Source: Acanthosoma haemorrhoidale (Eukaryota > Arthropoda > Insecta > Hemiptera > Acanthosomatidae). Taken from it: a stretch of DNA of 64,000 nt. Below the pieces are notes generated by a model, which saw only the letters and a program-made list of their open reading frames with translations, searched no databases and was not told the origin of the DNA. The DNA lies in NCBI GenBank assembly GCA_930367205.1, contig OV884011.1, positions 42,855,754 through 42,919,753 of the forward strand. Direction: 5' to 3'. Of the stretch, positions 23,772 through 35,153 are shown piece after piece. Every line of letters starts with the position of its first letter. The stretch's first letter is position 1. Made by a program: the position numbers and the translations under genes.

Positions 23772-26510
23772 CTACAGACGCTCAGGATATGATTGGAGAA
23801 ACTGGCCATTGCCAGGACTCCCACTGTCACGCGTTGATAGCAGGTCACGAGGTCACTGCCGTTTCAGTCTTCGAGGAGGATTATAGGGATGAGTGGCGCA
23901 GTGCAATGACTGTGCTACAGGATTAGGGTGGTTGGAAAAGCTACTGTGGAATTTCATAAACTTGGAAGGGATGAGTTCTAGAATGTAGGGTATATTAAGG
24001 TGGTTATGAAGGGTTTTGTTGCTGACATAATAAGGGGCATTTACTATTGTTCTCAGGACTTTTGATTAAAAGGATTGGATATGCTTGATGTTTGACTTTA
24101 TTGCTGTCCCCCATAGCTCTATACCGTATGTCCAGATTGGTTTAAGTATAACTTTGTAGATTAGTAGTTTATTTTCTATTGAAAGATGGGATGTCCTTTG
24201 AAGTAGTCTGTACAGTTGTCCAAAGCGTCTATTTAATTCTTGTCTTTTTAGTCTCGTATGTGGGTTCCAGGTCAGTCGTTTGTCAAGATGGAAGCCTAAG
24301 TGCCGTACTTTCTTGGATACAGGGAGAGGAATAGAATTAAAATAAACTAGTCGACAAGACTTGCGACAAAGGGTGAAGGTAATGTGGGAGCATTTTGCTT
24401 CATTAACTTTGATCCGCCATTGATTGCGCCAATATTCGATCTCGTCAAGGTGTTTTTGAAGGTTATGGGATGCTATGTCGGGGTCTGGGTGGGATGACAA
24501 GACTGCAGTGTCATCTGCAAATGTGGCCAAGAAGGTATTGGGAGTAGAGGGGACATCTGCGGTGTATAGGTTATAGAGGATGGGGCCCAAGACACTGCCC
24601 TGTGGAACTCCTGCACTTATGGGATAGTAGTTAGAGTATTCTAAACCACAGTGGACTTGGAAGAAGCGGTTTGAAAGGTAGGACTGTAGGATTAGGAAAA
24701 GGGTCTGTGGTAAATATCTTTTGAGCTTGTAGAGCAAACCTGCGTGCCAAACCCTGTCAAAAGCTTGAGCTATATCGAGAAAGGCAGAAGTGCAATACTG
24801 TTTGGTTTCAAGGGCTGAGGAGATGTGATCAACAACGCGAAGGCCTTGTTGAACAGTGGAATGTCGTTGGCGGAAACCAAACTGGTGTGTGGGAAAAAGG
24901 TTTTTGGATTCAACAATTGGAAATAGACGTTTTAGAAGGAGTTTCTCAAATATTTTTGAGAGGATAGGGAGTAGGCTGATTGGACGGTAAGACGAGGCGT
25001 CATTGGGTGGTTTACCGGGTTTGGCGAATAGGACAATACTGGAATGTTTCCAGAGGAGAGAAAAGTGCGTCGTTCGGATAATGCAATTATATATGTAAGT
25101 TAGAAAGATTATGGCTTTAGGAGGAAGTTGTTTGAGAATTTGAGGAGTAAGAAAATCATATCCAGGGGATTTTCGGTGAGGTAAGTTTTTCAGAAGGTAT
25201 TTGACCTCAGAGGGATTAACGGCTTTTGGTGGAAGAGAGAGAGGAATAGGTGAAGTGAGGAAATCTTCCACAGTTGTGCTGTGAGTATGGTTTTGATGTA
25301 AAAGGTGAGGTGTGAACGTATGGGTAAGATGCAGAGCAAATTCCTCCGACCTATCTCCATCCGAAGCCGCCCAGGACCCATCATCATGACAGAGTGGGTG
25401 TGAAACAAGTTGATACTTTAGGATTTTTTTGGTTACATTCCACAAGGAGTTATCCCTGGTAGACAGAGAGGAGAGGTAGGAATTGAAAGAATCGGAACGG
25501 AAGGATGCCAATCGCCGTTTTACCAATCGGCAGTACCGATTGTACGAGCGGCGATCAGCAGGATGCCGGGATCTTTGCCACACTGTTCTGGAGCGGCGTT
25601 TGGATTGGATTAGGTCTTTGAGATGCTGAGGTAAACGATTATGATTATGGATTTTTGGGTGACGATGGGGTGACGATGCCTCCCAAGCCGACCCCTGGAC
25701 CAGAGAAGTGAAGGAATGCACTGCATCGTCTAGGTCTTAGGATGTTTTCAGGGACAATTTGAGGTTTACGGACTCTGTAAGAAGCTGGCGGAAGTGGTCC
25801 CAGTCAACTGGGCCCCTAGTAAATAAAGGAGGAGGCAGTTTGTGAATTGGTCTTAGGGAAATGGTTAATAATAAAGGACTGTGATCAGAGGAGAGGTCAT
25901 CGCGGCGCGTGAGTGAACAGTTAAGTGTTCCTAAACTATTGTAAAAAAAGAAGTCAAGGAGATCAGGATTTCGGTTGGGATCAGATGGCCAATAGGTGGC
26001 TGTGTCAGGAGTGATAGTGGAGCAACGTTTCCGTGTGAGTGCAGACAGCAAAGCACGTCCTCGTGTATTGGTGGATCTTGACCACCAGTGTTGGTGCTTC
26101 GCATTAAAGTCCCCACCCACAAGGGAGTCTAGAAAGGAAATGAATTGGGAGTCGGAAATGGATTTATTGGGAGGGCAGTACACTGATACTAGTGTAAGGG
26201 GAAAAGTGAAGGTGGTGATTGACACTGCAGTGGATTGAAGGAAATCATTTACTACCAGAGGAACTATGTGGTGGGATATGGAGTTATGGACAATGACAGC
26301 GGTACCTGCATGAGCTGTTCCATCTGGGTGATTAGTTCGATAAGTTTGGTACTGTCGAACGGTAAATGGTCGTTTACTCGTTAGTCTTGTTTCAGTAATG
26401 AGAGCTACGTCGATGTTTTTGTCGTGGAGTAGTGCTATCAGTTCGTTAGTGTGGGTGTGAACACCATTCGCATTCCAAAGGAGAATGGATAAGGAGTCGG
26501 AAGGATCCAC
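23772..26510 (-). pseudogene. Jockey-type ORF2 (apurinic-like endonuclease + reverse transcriptase), three stops
   Basis: One frame of 913 codons runs from ATG 26510 to TAG 23772, broken by TAA 25739-25737, TAA 24068-24066 and TGA 23855-23853. The N-terminal endonuclease shows LLWNANGV, LITETRL, GGDFNAKH and SSDHSPL. The RT domain shows YRPISLLPILSKIFEKLL, FGFRQRHST, AFLDIAQAFDRVWH, GVPQGSVLGP and the catalytic FADDTA. The C-terminal part reads KVLRTIVNAP to NPPRRLKRQ and then PRDLL. The last two stops fit single changes, CAA to TAA and TGG to TGA. The endonuclease may have a small in-frame deletion before GGDFNAKH, where relatives usually have a few more residues. Apart from the stops it is well preserved, so inactivation looks recent. 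Confidence 0.9.
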
Positions 26511-26923
26511 TTATGGGAAATTTTCGTATCCCGAGAGCGATTGAGGCCCGTATATTTTCCGGTACCTACAATTTTGCTCATTTGTGAGCATAGTAATTTG
26601 AAGTTGCTAATGTTGCGGACAAAAAGAGCAGGCGGCTTGGGCTGTGTTGGAGTTTTGTTGACTTCCATTTCTTCTGTTGGGGTATTTTTTAAAGCCTCAA
26701 AGGTGTTTGGCGTGAAAAAAGGCGACTCTAAGGCGGTTTCTTTTTTGGATGTGCTGGCCTGTGGAGGTATCTCCTCCATGGAACTAGCTGCAGAGGAGGT
26801 CATTTGTACGTTCCTATTCGACCTTCTTGGTTTTCGCTTTACAGGCGACGGTGTTGGAGTTGGACCTAGTGACCTTGATCTTTTTTTCTTATTTTGAGAC
26901 ATTAGTTGTTGATAAAATCTCAT
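26511..26923 (-). pseudogene. Jockey-type ORF1 (gag), internally deleted
   Basis: The frame starts at ATG 26923 and gives a basic, Ser/Thr/Pro-rich N-terminus (KKKRSRS, KRKPRRSNR) and then ALFVRNISNFKLL, the start of the usual gag core. Soon after KIVGTGKYT it runs straight into the start of ORF2. About 135 residues remain, where relatives have several hundred. The CCHC zinc-knuckle region is gone, so the product should not bind RNA as a normal gag does. Confidence 0.75.
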
Positions 26924-26954
26924 TTTATCATAACAACGGTTTTTTTATTAGTAG

Positions 26955-27060
26955 AAAAGAAGTACGTAGCGCTGGTGGGATTCAAGCTCACAACTCCCAG
27001 TGGCGAGTCACGGGTCTTGGCTCTTCAATAGCCACCAGACCGAGTGGCTCAGAGAACTAT
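26955..27060 (-). mobile_element. tRNA-like (SINE-derived) segment in the Jockey 5' UTR
   Basis: On the minus strand this reads GGTCTGGTGGCTATTG (box A-like), then GAGCTTGAATCCCACC (box B-like) about 55 bp later, then a CAGCGCTACGTA end. That is the layout of a tRNA-derived SINE head. It lies inside the delimited element, upstream of ORF1, so the element carried it when it inserted, or it inserted later. Confidence 0.5.
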
Positions 27061-27314
27061 CGTTAGTGAACGATCGGTGAACGTCTGGCAAGGCGTTCCA
27101 ATATGGCCGACTACTCAGTCCGATATCACTTATTACACTTCACTCTAAATATAATAAGCAATTTACTCACTCTTGAGGGCTCCCTCGTGGCCAGCTCCCT
27201 CAAGTTGCCTGCTGGAACAATTTTGTAACTGAACTATGGCCTATACAGTATATAGTATTTGAATGACGAGCGAAGTTGAGAGGTGTTCTAGAAGGTAGCT
27301 CATACGCAAAAACT

Positions 27315-27330
27315 GCTCTAAAAACTAGTT
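27315..27330. repeat. Target-site duplication, right copy (16 bp)
   Basis: This is an exact match to 23172-23187. It adjoins the 5' end of the element. Confidence 0.9.
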
Positions 27331-28205
27331 CTCAAATAGATGTTCAAAGTACTGCTTAAAAGCTACAGCTACACCCCAAATAAAGATAGATCAAATAAAA
27401 CCATAAGTTATTCCAGAATAATAATAAATGGACACAAAATAAGGATAAACTTATTCAAGTATAAAACTCCTGTTTCATCAATGAATTTCACTCATGTATC
27501 TATCTATTGCCTACAGTCATCTTCGCCACTCCCTAAACCTGCCAAACTAGAACTGTTGTAAGATGAATACATATATTAAAATCTCAAGTAAGTTAATATA
27601 TTGATATAAATAATGTTTCCATGATTTCACACTTTTTTTTCATAATTTATATTTCTGAAATACAATTTTGCTAATGTCAACAAAAATAAATTCTTAAATA
27701 TTGTTTTGTCAATATCTTGGTTCTATCAATACACAAGAAAACGCTCATCCCAAAATCATAAGCCAAAAGAACATTCAGCAATTAACCGTAAGTATTTCTG
27801 ATAGAGTAAGTATTAACATTTTCTTTAAGTTATATTCGGTGGTACTAGTGAGTTCAATGTCCGCAAGCAGTCTATAGGAAATGTCGTTCCTTTGTCCATC
27901 GCTTCTTAAATTTGACATAAAACTCGGGCGCGTGATCGGTAACAAATCTGGTTTTATATATAAGTTAGAAATGCGTGTAATTCGCAAACTTAAGCTTTTG
28001 TTAAGGCCGGTCATACAGCTCACTAGTACCCTTTTGCCTTTCCTTATCTAATTAGACTCACTTCCTTTAGTACAAAAAGTCTATTGATTGCCATTAGTTT
28101 CAATCGTTGTTTTCTCTATAACTATATTTTCAAATGTTAATATAATCAAAGAATAAGAGAGGTTACTAGTCCTCTTGGCTAGTTTTTAACATGAAAGATT
28201 TACTA

Positions 28206-28264
28206 GGAGCTATGGTATATATATCAAGATTCGACCGAATCAAGTATAATACACCTATAGCTCC
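28206..28264. other. 59-bp near-perfect hairpin
   Basis: The ends GGAGCTAT and ATAGCTCC are complementary. Pairing continues with few mismatches to a GATTCG/CGAATC stem around a 2-4 nt loop (ACC region). The length suits a small stem-loop RNA, but the loop is tighter than in most pre-miRNAs and there is no evidence of transcription. Confidence 0.45.
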
Positions 28265-29156
28265 TTCGCCAAAAATGTGCCTTGACAGACAGGAAAAATA
28301 TGAAACCAGCAACTACGTTACTTCTTAATGTAGCTTTTATTCTGTAGAAATGTTTCATAATCAACGAGAAAGAAAAAATACCACATATTGATGAAATTTT
28401 GTTTGTAATAGATATATTTAATTATCAGAGAGAATCTCGTATCCGTAGTTTTTAATTGGATATTTCTAACATAAAAACGAATTCGACGAAATGGTTTAAA
28501 CTAAGAATTAGAGATAATTTGGTTATTGATGGGTATATAAATAAAACTTCTTAAGCAAGGTTTGTGAAGAAACAATAAATTAAATATTGAATATTGTTTA
28601 TAGCAGGACAGCACTCAAAATAGTTCGATAGTGGTGGATTGAGAGGACATAACATATTTATAAAAACAGGAGTTGAAATAAGCGATCGAAGGAAGCCGTT
28701 CTGCGAGCAGGGAATGAACAGTGGTTCTGAGTTAAGGAGATTATATGTACGGTAGGGATTCGGTGGGTATGACTTGTGACCATATAAACAACCGAGATTC
28801 CATATTAAAAACTATGGATACTTCGCTGATTCAAAAATGTTAGATTTGTAAACATTTCACTAGACGGTTTTATTCTCCATCGTTGGTTTCTATAACATAT
28901 ATTTCTATATAATAGAGGTTCCACTAATTATTAAAGAGTGGTTTTCGTAGGGCTCCAGTCTCTGCAGGTTGCATCAAGCTCCTTGCATAGAGTGGGGCAA
29001 TACCTTTCCACTATAAACAAAAAGGTAACGAAGCCTTGGTCAGGACCTCCTGGGTGGCTTGGAACACTGGCCAAACAGACAAGCAAACCACATATATTTA
29101 TGGGAACTTATTTTTTTATAAAGTTTTCCTACAAGACGAACTGTTTACTACTGCAA

Positions 29157-29374
<218 letters not shown>

Positions 29375-31965
29375 AGAATACCAAAATTTGAGGATTAGGA
29401 AATGACTAACACCTGTCCAATAATCAGTAGAATTTAATCTCATTGGGTGATCTCTATAAATCATTAAACAGTGAGTAAATAAAATTTATATAATATAAAA
29501 CAATATGAAAACCAAAAATAAATAAAATGCTTTTTTTTATTCAGTTTTACGTAATAAACAGTAGACAAATACATTATAAAACTGATATAATGTTTATGGG
29601 AGTAGACTTAGGTTAAGGTTAAGGTAGAGGTTAATTAATAAAATTCAATCTAATATGGTATACGGGTTGCTAACAATAAACTTGTCCTATTGATAAGTAA
29701 AAGAGAAAAAATCCAGTTATTGATAATTACTTTACATTTACCTGAATGAGTGAAATGAGCGCTACATCTAATTCCAGTTTCGAATACTGGACATGACTCC
29801 TGGAATGGACATGAAAGGAATCCATAAGCAACGCTACGAAGATGCGAGAAAGAAGACACGAAGTGAGCGAGAATGACATATCTGTGAGAGTACCCTTCGT
29901 GGCGCGGGAAGCTCACTGACTGGTACATTGCGAATGGCGGGACATGCCTTATCACTGCCACTGATAACAGTCTACTGTCTGTGCTCCCGGCTAATCTAGT
30001 ATCGGTTCGGTGGGGCTCGCGGGCAGGAATGAAGTGGTAATGGTAAGTGTAGTGGCTCAGCTAAGTCCTCATCATTAGTAAGCATGACTTATTGATGGAC
30101 TAGGTTCCTCTTCAAAGGTGAGGTCAGAAAAAATGAAGAAATTCCGAAAGTTACCTACTCAGGAAAGTTAATGACTCTTTTTAAGTTAAGCAATACATAC
30201 AATCAAAAATGTAGAATTGGAGCGTGATATTGACTATACTACCAAGGATGGTGTATAGTAAAATAGGAAAAAATAGTAAAATAGGCCCCACAAAAATACT
30301 TGCTACTGTCGTGGACTTGTGCTTACTAAACACTTACTCAATGTGCCAGATTTTCTTCACAAATTATTCTATAGTCAAACGTCCCCTCTTGGAAATGAGT
30401 TCAACTCAAACTTATAATTTTTTTATTTTACAAAAACAAACTTAGGTTATAGAAAATAGCCTTTTATAACTTATTTTTTTATTTCGAATCTTTTGAATCT
30501 CTGATTAGGTCATGGAATACTCTCTGCTTAGGGTAGCACCTTTGACAACTCCTTTGATCTCCCTCAATAAAAGGGTAATTAGTCCTCAATCCTCAACACG
30601 AATGGCTGTAAGCTTTGAACTATGAATTCTCATGGACGTCCCGTTTGATTTTGAAAAGACATGGATAATATAGTCATTTATATAATCATTTATTAATTAA
30701 TTAATTGTTAAAAAAATGTTCTTATTCTTTCATAATTTTGATATTTACATTAGGGTATTGAATTAAAGATGAGAGTCTCTTGATTGACAATATTTAGTTG
30801 GTATTTTGTTTTATTAATTAATCAATTACAAATAGTCATTAGCATCGTTGAGGTACTTAAGCGACCATGCTATTTTGCTTTGATCTTTTAGAACTTTACT
30901 GGACTTGAGTTACAAACGGCCATTGAAACCGCTTTCACAGATGTAACGAAACTCCTTTTTTCTTGGGATGGCAAAATTGGATGTACTTTCACACAGTCAC
31001 AGTCGGTCTCTATCAACTGTTGTGCCATAGAACATGGGTTCGTATGTTTCTTGTCGAGTCCGTCCGTTTGTATTTATATATTATGGCTTATTACTTTAAG
31101 TTATAAATTGTGTTTATGCTTTTTATTGTTATTTTTTGTGACAGTTAAAAGATAAATCGAAAATCCTAAGCATTAACAGCACCTACACACAATTTGTAGC
31201 AGCTATATGCAATATACATCAGGTGGACCTGCGTCGATTGGTCTTAAACGATCTACTTTCCTAAGACACAGGTTTGGAGAAAACTCTTCAGCTCAGCCAG
31301 ATTGAAGTGATAACGATTATTGGCTTTATTGAACAAATTGTGCTTTAGAACGAATTGAAGCCATCGAAAATAATTGTGATTAGAGCCAGTTGTTTCTCAT
31401 TCTAACAATTGATTTCTGCATTAATAGTGATTCCTTCTAGTAAGTTTTGGTAATCTTTTTGAACTATTTGTATTATTTCCTCATAGTATGTAGTAATCTA
31501 TCGATTTTTTTAAATTTTGTACAGGAAATCTGGATGCTCTATGGTCACATAAGTACCCCTATGCTTTTTTTTTTCTCAATTGTAGAAATTAAAGACTAAA
31601 ATAAAAGTATTTATAACTGTCAAACCAATTATGTTTATAATTATACAATTAGAAACCACAATTAAAAGCCCTTTGATTACCTATAACAATATTGGGACAC
31701 TATACAATAATCACCAACACAAGAATAACAGTAAGCAAATCAATCTTATTTAACAATTGTTTTAAATTTTAAAACGTTTTCTCTACAGCAACTTTAAAGG
31801 CATAATGCAGAAATTCGAGTTTTAACAAGAATCTATTGTACAAGCCCTATCCTGGCCAGTGCAATTGTACAAGCCTGTGCGTTGATTTCGGAATGCCCCT
31901 TCTAATATTCAGAAGACACAAGTCACGCCAGAAACCATCCGATCCAGCATATAATTCCGATCACA

Positions 31966-32110
31966 GCTCACAAAAAACCTAATGCAACTCCACCTCTAGC
32001 CTATCGAATTTCAGCCGCAGTCCTTGATCTTAAATCTCTCCTAAATCTTCTCCATCAACACATCAGCAACCATTACCTATACCTTAAACTACCTTCGCAA
32101 AAAAAAAAAT
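31966..32110 (+). mobile_element. Possible Jockey gag fragment ending in an A tract
   Basis: An open frame reads IPITAHKKPNATPPLAYRIS, then a Leu-rich stretch, and ends at an A9 run with a stop. The style (KKPN, PPLAYRIS, leucine spacing) is like Jockey-clade gag proteins, and it lies just before a family A fragment. I could not confirm the identity. Confidence 0.3.
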
Positions 32111-32159
32111 GACATGCACATACTGAAATTCAAATAAATATTTTCTACGCTTATTGTTG

Positions 32160-32829
32160 ATTGCGGTAGGCCCCCACGCCAGGTGAGTATAGCCCTTCGG
32201 CTGAAACTCTTAATATATAAGAGCGTCCTGAGGCCAGCTCTACTGTTTGGGACACCACTCTTTCGATTCCTACACGCAAGTACCATAACTCGACTCCAGA
32301 GCTTCCAGAACAACATCCTGCGCACGGCACTATGGCATACCCCTTTTCGTGAAATGAAGGCTTCCGACATGCACGAAAAGTTCGAGGTCCCCACCATCAC
32401 CGAAGCCATCAAAAGAAGAAACATCAAGTTCTTCGACTCAATGAAACATAGTCTAAACCCTTTATTCCGAGACATGACACCCCCACCGCTACCGGCACGA
32501 TCGCAACTCACAAGATTGAGTAAAGGAGACCAAACGGTGGACATCACGGTGCTTAGCCCACCAACAACAATCCTCTAAGGGGCACCCATCAATGCAAGCC
32601 GACTAACTAAGACTGCACAACATGCCTAGAGAAACTCTAGGCCCAGCCACCAGTGGACTCTCATCACTGTACAACAACCAAGGTCTACCGAGGCTTCCCA
32701 CACTCCTTAATTCTCTCACACCACCTTTAAGCAGGTACTCCTAGTACAAGGATCCGCTCAACCCAAATATTCCTTATTTTTCCCTCATCCCTAATCTTCT
32801 AACTAGAGAGCTTAGAACAAAAAAAACAA
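32160..32829 (+). mobile_element. Jockey-type 3' fragment (family A, copy 4)
   Basis: This is the best preserved family A copy. The frame at 32183-32578 is uninterrupted and reads ALRLKLLIYKSVLRPALLFG, then LQSFQNNILRTALWHTPF, then IKRRNIKFFDSMKHS, up to a stop at 32576-32578. The 3' UTR (ATGCCTAGAGA block, AAGCAGGTACTC block, CTAACTAGAGAGCTTAG) and an A-rich tail follow. Only the C-terminal 130 residues of the RT ORF are present, so the element is truncated at its 5' end. Confidence 0.88.
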
Positions 32830-33329
32830 ATATGCTTATTATTATATTGCTCTTTTACGTTCTGGTCAAGGCAGAGCCGTGCTGTCTGGCCCTGAACTCC
32901 ACCCTCCCATTGAAGTAAAAAATAGGATGACAGCAGATGTGGGATTAAAGCCAACAAAGCAAGCTAATAATATAATATATGGGACAGCTTCAGCCGCAGC
33001 AGCCACCGTCCCAACAGGAGGTTGTCCTGAGAAGACTTACAATTGGACACAGCAGGCTGACCCTACAATATTTCACTAAGCAGGACTACCTCCGCGTACA
33101 ACGATTTACATAAGACAAAACATCTACTTCAAAACTGCCCATTCTATTGCATCTGTTGATGCTGTAATTTTTAAATATATATTAATCACTCAAAAATGAT
33201 ATAACTGCCATTGACAGAGAAATTTAACTCCTAACCAAAACCAACCTAATCCAGTTCATCTAAAACAAAACTAATAATATCCATAATAAGGTTTCTGGGG
33301 AACTCCGGTGTTCGGTAGATTTTACTGTA
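32830..33329. other. Intergenic DNA with one unidentified open frame
   Basis: The frame at 32879-33079 (+, 66 codons) is GC-richer than its flanks and Ala/Thr/Pro-rich in part. It resembles no family I know and has no clear ATG context. It may be a repeat relic. Confidence 0.35.
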
Positions 33330-33880
33330 CTGCACACACCAAGACTACAATAAAATATTGGTGATAAATCAAAGAAGGATGGAACTGTGGTCAGTGGATA
33401 ACTAGAAGTCAACTAGGTTGGAACCATTTAGACCAGAGGTTATAAAACAGTTGACTACGAGTATTTCAGGTAGTTTTAAACAGGATGTAGGCCAGTGTGT
33501 ACGATTAGAAGAATATAGGACATTGGAGCGAATATAAGTGAGAAGTGACCTGAAAACGCTCCCCCAAGAGTTTGAGGTTCTACAGCCTAATGCTTGATGT
33601 TTGTCATTCCTGCAATCACCTCCTGCAATATAGCGGGGACCATGGGAAGGGAGGTATGAGGAGTAACTGCTTCGTTGGGAGGGCACTACACAGAGGAAAC
33701 GAATGTAGAGGCGTGAGTAGCGGGGTGAAGGCTTATTTCCTATTCAAAGTCCAAGATATTTGACTGTCTTTCTGAGTCCTAAGTTGATTTTTGACTGATA
33801 CAAAGGCTCAGAGTCCACGAAGGAATGTGAATGTTTTCTGCATTCAATTTATCATTTTGATTTGGGTGTATAAATAGTTT
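33330..33880 (-). mobile_element. Rearranged Jockey-type fragments (RT piece upstream of endonuclease piece)
   Basis: On the minus strand, 33402-33686 reads HGPRYIAGGD, KHQALGCRTSNSWG, HWPTSCLKLPEIL and FITSGL, with STDHSSI after a stop. This is a decayed Jockey endonuclease. Upstream of it (33730-33880) is KLNAENIH, then a frameshift, then LGLRKTVKYLGL, which fits the region just after the RT catalytic core. RT before endonuclease is the reverse of the normal order, so this is a rearranged or composite relic. Confidence 0.65.
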
Positions 33881-34096
33881 TTATATGACATATGTTATAT
33901 ATAGTTTATTGGATGGACCATTGATTTAAGAGATTTATATGATTTTGGAAAATTAAAAAGGCGTGTTTCCAAACATAAGGAAAGAATAGATGTGGTTAGT
34001 GTTTGTGGGTGTAAATAATCTAAAGAAGTGGAGCAAGTATTGACCCCTCCAGCTTTTACCAGGTAATCAAGAAACCTTCTCGAATGCTAAGGAAAA

Positions 34097-34283
34097 TGTG
34101 GGATATTGAGAGATAAATTGTGTTGTGTTGTCCAACCTGAGGGATAACAGTGTTGGATCCTCTACGTTTTGATATTATGATTAATTAAGAATGTTGTTTT
34201 ATGAACATGTACCTTGTGTATAAAAGTAAAATAAACGTGTGTTATTAATTCAACCAATGTTTCATTGTGCCGAAATCCTTTAG
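34097..34283 (+). repeat. 5' LTR (187 bp)
   Basis: It starts TGTGGGATATTG and ends ATCCTTTAG. It contains GTGTATAAAAGTAAAATAAA, which provides a TATA box and a polyadenylation signal within a few bases of each other, as expected for a very short R region. Confidence 0.9.
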
Positions 34284-34388
34284 TGGCGACGAGGATGGGA
34301 TTGCCGTCCACATGATTCGTTCGTGTTTACGCGTTAACGGAGTGAAGTTTTGAGTTTCTACAATTCGTGTTTTCGGTGACGTTACATC

Positions 34389-34577
34389 GTGGACGACATT
34401 CAAAAGGTCTCGAATTTATTTAAATTGAAGACAGAAATAGCCGAAGAAGAAACCAAAAGTTTAGTCGGTACTTTGAGAGAATTTACACTCGATAAAGATT
34501 GGGGCATCGCCAAGTCGAGAACAGAAAATTTCTTTATTGCAAACGGGAAAGGCACTGCCGTCAGACAAATTTGCTGA
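34389..34577 (+). pseudogene. Residual N-terminal (gag-side) frame of the LTR element
   Basis: This is a frame of about 60 codons (DDIQKVSNLFKLKTEI and onward, rich in Glu and Lys) after the leader. It has no ATG at the apparent start: a GTG stands there, possibly a mutated initiator. It ends a few codons past the deletion junction near 34540. It is probably the start of gag. Confidence 0.5.
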
Positions 34578-35001
34578 ATCAAAAGATGTTTGGGTGAAGA
34601 ATTTTCAGAAAGGGGAGAAGAAATGGGTAAAAGGAAGAGTTATCAAATGCTTGGGTCCCAGAAGAAGAAGAGTTTACATCCCTGATATAGATAAGATATG
34701 GATACGTCACATAGATCAACTCAGAATATCTTTACAAGGGCCTAATAGACCGGAAGACAACGTGGATACTCCGGAATACAACAACTCATCGGACAGCGAT
34801 GAATCATCTGATTGGCTGGGACGGCCTACTCCCTCGCCAAAGAACAAAGTTACAAGTCTGGACACCGAGTCAGTACCAGTGCAGCAAAGTCCAGCTGAAC
34901 AACCGAATGATCAGCAGGCTAAACCAGGGACCAGTACGTCAAAGGACAAGGACAGGTCTCCACTCTCTGTTGAATCTGGGCGGCGACCTCAGCGCAATTG
35001 A
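34546..35001 (+). pseudogene. C-terminal end of integrase (Gypsy-like) with low-complexity tail
   Basis: The frame reads KDVWVKNFQKGEKKWVKGRV, then KCLGPRRRRVYI, then KIWIRHIDQLR. This is the C-terminal GPY/F-like part of a Gypsy integrase, where the chain normally reads VWV..KW..G.I..RLGP..Y.V....WxRHxDQL. A Ser/Pro/Asp-rich tail follows. The catalytic DDE core is absent. The frame joins the upstream gag piece out of phase, so no fusion protein can form without a frameshift. Confidence 0.8.
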
Positions 35002-35153
35002 ACTGCTCCTCGCCGTCTAATTGAGGAGCTGTAATGTCTAATTAATGAGCTTTAATGTCTTATTAAAAAAAGAAAAAAAAAAAAAAAGGGTTTCTTGTTA
35101 AAATTGTTTCTTGTATTGTTTTTGTAGAATTTATTTTAATAAAGGGGGAAAGA

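Larger units (their letters stand above)
23188..27314 (-). mobile_element. Near full-length Jockey-type non-LTR retrotransposon (family J), defective
   Basis: This 4127-bp element lies between two exact 16-bp copies of GCTCTAAAAACTAGTT. On the minus strand it has a 5' UTR of about 390 bp, a shortened ORF1, a complete-length ORF2 and a 3' UTR of about 580 bp. It ends with AATAAAGGAATTT and a short run of AACT units in place of a poly(A) tail. The order gag, endonuclease, RT is that of the Jockey clade. The intact duplication and 5' end show that the whole unit was inserted at once and not long ago. It cannot move by itself: ORF1 has lost most of its length and ORF2 has three in-frame stops. 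Confidence 0.92.

Noticed and set aside
26541..27066. Plus-strand open frames across the Jockey gag and 5' UTR
   Set aside because: They are antisense shadows of the retroposon on the minus strand.
29650..29961. 103-codon minus-strand frame as a gene
   Set aside because: No domain, signal peptide or splice context. The GC-richer patch may be a repeat, but I found no second copy in the window.
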